Shown here piece by piece: positions 60,716-64,000 of a DNA stretch of 64,000 bases (positions are counted from its first letter, which is position 1; each line of letters starts with the position of its first letter). A model generated the notes under the pieces. It ran no database searches, had not been told where the DNA came from, and was given only the letters and a program-made list of their open reading frames with translations. The position numbers were made by a program, and so were the translations under genes. This stretch comes from Phoenix dactylifera (Eukaryota; Streptophyta; Magnoliopsida; Arecales; Arecaceae). The stretch spans positions 37,248,410 through 37,312,409 of the forward strand of contig NC_052392.1 of the NCBI RefSeq assembly GCF_009389715.1, in the 5' to 3' direction.

Positions 60716-61799
60716 GATGTCATGACACTATTAGCCATGCCTCATGCAAAAATCAATTCATGGTGACGAAACTCAACAAATTTTTACCTATCTTATCCAA
60801 GAAAAAAAAAAAGAAGAAAGAATAATTTTTACCTGCAACCGGTGAGAACTCAAAGCTGTAAGATGACTTAATCTAAACAGTCATGTCGTGCGGAAAAAGA
60901 GTTAGGAATCTAAGATTAGATAAAGAAGACCAAACAAAAGTGATACAGAAGGGCATCTCCAATCCTTGGAACCCAAGGCCTGAAACCAGGAACTTTAGTC
61001 TCGCCCTGCATTTAGTACACCAAACTCCACTAGAAGCCAAGAAAAAAACCGGCGACGTGCTTCGGTTTTGCTCTGCCTGAAAGCTACCTTCAGCATTTTC
61101 TTGGTGTATATGTGTGACATAAAGGACGAAGATAAAAGAAGAGAAAAAGTCTTCGCTTACATGTTATATCCACTTGTTATTAAAGAGTCTGATGATCAGG
61201 TGAGCAAAATAATTTTTCCATTCCGTGACAGGGTTTCCAACATCTCTCATCCATTTCTCTACCTACCAGCTTTTCATATATATATCCGTGTGTATTATTT
61301 CTTATTGATTCTCCTTTCAAACAACTATTCTTCTGGATTCTATTTGTCATCCATATACATACTATTCTTCTTCTTCTTATACTTTTATTTTTCTATGTCT
61401 CTAGATTGTTGGCTTTATAACGCCATCAACTTGCCACCAATGAGTCCAGAGCCATGGGCACCACCTTATTTGATCCCTATTTTTTTGCCAAGTTTGTGCT
61501 TTGGATTGTGAAGAGAATGGTTGTCGTTTGCTTATTCCTACAGTGGATAGTTTGGATGCTGAGACTTTCTGAGTCCAAGTGAAGAGATGGTGGGGAGCAG
61601 GCAGGTACAGGGGTTTGGAAAGTTGAGATGAGCACTGGCACCAAATATAGAGGGAGCAAATCAGCTTTTTTATTTTTTTTCCTTCCTCTTCTCATAAATG
61701 AGCCTTGCATACATAATTGGTGCAAAAACCTTGCTTCTCTAATGCTTTTTTGGACTCACTACATGCCCATGGCCCAAAATTTTCCATTTATCTACGATG
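60716..61799. other. Gene-poor region
   Basis: No gene is supported. The open frame at 61068-61511 is rich in phenylalanine, tyrosine and leucine from AT-rich DNA and has no family resemblance. Confidence 0.45.
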
Positions 61800-61838
61800 T
61801 ATGCATGCATCTGTCTATCTATTTGTCTGTCTGTCTAT

Positions 61839-61876
<38 letters not shown>

Positions 61877-61912
61877 ATAGACAGACAGACAAATAGATAG
61901 ACAGATGCATGC

Positions 61913-61915
<3 letters not shown>
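61800..61915. repeat. Perfect 116-bp palindrome
   Basis: The left half (tatgcatgcatctgtctatc...) and right half are exact reverse complements, centred at 61857.5. There are 41-base mixed arms (61800-61840 and 61875-61915) of TGCA and TCTG/TCTA words around a 34-bp (AT)n core. I compared the arms base by base and found no mismatch. It could extrude as a cruciform. A further TA-rich run continues to about 61955. Confidence 0.95.
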
Positions 61916-61945
<30 letters not shown>

Positions 61946-64000
61946 ATATATATATGAGTTTGCATATGCGTATAATTTTAATTTGTGATGTGCTTGCATA
62001 TCGGCGCAATATGCGTCACAGTATCTTTGCTTGCAAGCCTGGTGATAGAGAGCTATATATTGGCCGGCGTACAGGTATGATCGATGGTGATGGAAAAAAT
62101 AATGAATGGAGTTAAACACTTCAAATATAATTTAAAAAATAAAGATAACTATTACTTGTGGAATCTAATTCAATCAAGAGGTGTTGGTCAATCGGATGAT
62201 CCATGACCACAAAGAAAAAGACTCTAGCCATAAGATTTTTTTTTTTCTTTTTCTTCAGAACAATAGACCGAGGGTCACCAATTAGAGCTGCCAGAGTCGA
62301 AAACCTTGGAATACCAAATACTGAAACCAGAACCTCTCCCAAATGGAAGTGGATGCAAGTACTAGGCTATATTTTGGTTTACTTTAAAGAAAGGATACTA
62401 TAAAAAACCAATCAGAAGCATTTTTAAAACAATATATTGCTTCATGCACAGGTTTTCCAAGTTTTGATATTGCCACTGCCGTGAGAAGCTCAAGGAGGAC
62501 ACTGTAGATAGGTGCTACTGTATTAATATTTCAATAAATGATCTCTCTCTGTCTCTCTCTATCTATCTATCTCTATCTCTCTTGTGCTTACTTTTGCCTC
62601 TTTGCTTCATTCCAAGAAGAAGATTTCAATGTTGCATTAAAAAAACTATTGAGCTATTGCCGGCTCAACAATCATGGTAAGAACAATAGGAAGAAAAACA
62701 TGTTATGGGATGTGGACATTAATAAACTATAAAATCATGGAGATGGGAATGAAAGACATACTATTGTATTAATTAATATTGAGCTATTTCCCTATAATGG
62801 ATTCTTTCAATAATAAACTATAACAATTCACCTTTCACAAAAGAGATGAGAATGAAAGACATACTACGGGGATTTAATGTGAGATCGTGTATCAATCCCT
62901 TCAAAAGAACCATGCGATGAAAGCAAACCATTATGTTAATTAAGATGTTTATCTTACATAAAATCATGGATAGCTTGTATCCATGTCCAAACCCTACATG
63001 TTGCTTTTATTAGGATCTTAGACATGGACCCATTTCAAGCTACTTCCAATGGCCAAAACTAAACTTGAACCGTGTTAGTTCGTTCCAATTCTTAAATCTA
63101 CTATTCTCATGGATTCTTCTCTTCCATTAACACAATGCCATTGCCTGAAAAAATGTAGCCCTTTTTCTTTCCCATTATGCTTACATATCGGAACTCACTA
63201 ATCAGCCAGCTAATTGGTTGCCTTGGCAATGTCAAACTAAGAGGGCATTCCCTTGAACCTTTTTTTTTATTCCCTATTCAATATTACACGAAGAATTGGA
63301 GCAGACAAACTCATGGCTTTGGAGTAGCAACTTCTTTTGAGGAATCAAGTTTGGTTAGTATTTGGAGCTTCAAAGTTGGTGAGTTTGGATTTGATAGGAC
63401 AGAAGACAAAGGAATTAAACTTGTGGCCAAAAACCATGGCCATGGGAGCACATATAATCCCACCATGATTGTCTTTTTAGTAAATAAGCATTCATTTGCC
63501 AGATGGCAGAGTCTTCTCTCCTTAATATTTTTAACTCTTCAAGATAGCAACCCCTTCTTTAAATTTAAGAGAGTTGAAAGGCGTGGGTTTGGACACAAAT
63601 GAATGAAAAGATATGTACTGTCTTAATGGCTCTAGAGAGGAAGGGCCCCCTCAAAAGACAAGGTGGGCGTTTCACGTTTCTAACACATACTGCTGCCAAT
63701 TGCGTATCAAATGATGTGAACATTGAGCTAATAGAGCACAAGGTTTAGAATAATTAAAAGAAAGGTGACCTCGATAAGGAATTATGATTTATGAATAAAC
63801 TAATTGAATCTTATACCTTCCGTGAAAAGCTGTCCAGTTCCAAGATTAATATCAAACTTATCCATAATTATAAACTAAAGTTTGTTCAAACATTACTTGG
63901 AATTAGATATTCTTAGTTGAATAAGTGGTTCTTTTGCACTAGTATAGGAAAGCTTATCATAGACTCCATATATTAAGCCACATGCACTATGAAGATGTTC
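61916..64000. other. Gene-poor region at the window end
   Basis: No gene is recognised. It holds a TA-rich run to about 61955 and a CT/ATCT microsatellite at about 62541-62582. The open frame at 63177-63602 is unbroken for 141 codons but resembles no family known to me and lacks codon-usage support. Confidence 0.45.
62541..62582 (+). repeat. (CT)n/(ATCT)n microsatellite
   Basis: Mixed CT and ATCT repeat of about 40 bases. Confidence 0.85.

Noticed and set aside
61068-61511. 147-codon hydrophobic frame
   Set aside because: Phenylalanine/tyrosine/leucine-rich translation of AT- and CT-rich DNA; no recognisable membrane protein family.
61628-62009. Two opposite-strand frames ending in the same serine/isoleucine/arginine-rich peptide
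   Set aside because: The shared peptide is a result of the palindrome, not of two genes.
63177-63602. 141-codon plus-strand open frame near the window end
   Set aside because: No motif or family resemblance, AT-rich codon use and no splice context; chance frame is likely.

Overview
This is a eukaryotic nuclear window from a flowering plant, most likely a monocot. Genes are spliced and far apart, with AT-rich introns, many GA/CT microsatellites and plant transposon families. I suspect a palm-like genome, but that is an inference from overall character and not proven here. No prokaryotic features, CRISPR arrays, rRNAs or convincing tRNAs were seen.

Layout. 3.5-4.5 kb (+): a two-exon BYPASS1 (BPS1)-related gene bracketed by GA/CT repeats. 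6.8-17.9 kb (-): a complete four-exon serine hydroxymethyltransferase of the SHM6/SHM7 type, with a long N-terminal extension and a 7.3 kb first intron. 21.1-23.7 kb (-): a pentatricopeptide repeat protein of the PLS/E class. 24.4-27.2 kb: an AT-rich Helitron-like candidate containing a Tourist-type MITE with TTA target duplications. 27.2-28.8 kb (-): a decayed duplicate of the kinase end of the neighbouring FAB1 gene, introns kept. 32.0-42.7 kb (-): a complete FAB1-type phosphatidylinositol-3-phosphate 5-kinase gene (12 coding exons plus a non-coding first exon, 1757 aa by my splicing). 45.7-49.9 kb: a gutted CACTA (En/Spm) element. 51.2-51.6 kb: the first two exons of a 5'-3' exonuclease-type gene, broken. 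51.9-54.0 kb: two TRIM retrotransposons in opposite orientation (a third is at 19.8 kb). 54.3-54.8 kb (-): an intronless chloroplast ferredoxin precursor. 55.9-56.5 kb: the 3' end of a LINE with an RNase H domain. 56.5-64 kb: no recognisable gene, but a candidate MITE and a perfect 116-bp palindrome.

The intact genes do unrelated jobs: one-carbon metabolism, organelle RNA processing, phosphoinositide signalling, photosynthetic electron transfer and a BPS1-type developmental protein. There is no operon-like logic. The main interest is structural: duplicated and captured gene fragments, miniature LTR elements, nested DNA transposons, and long inverted repeats. I did not find a convincing undescribed biological system. 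Exon borders were derived by hand from GT/AG sites, reading-frame continuity and family knowledge, without transcript evidence.
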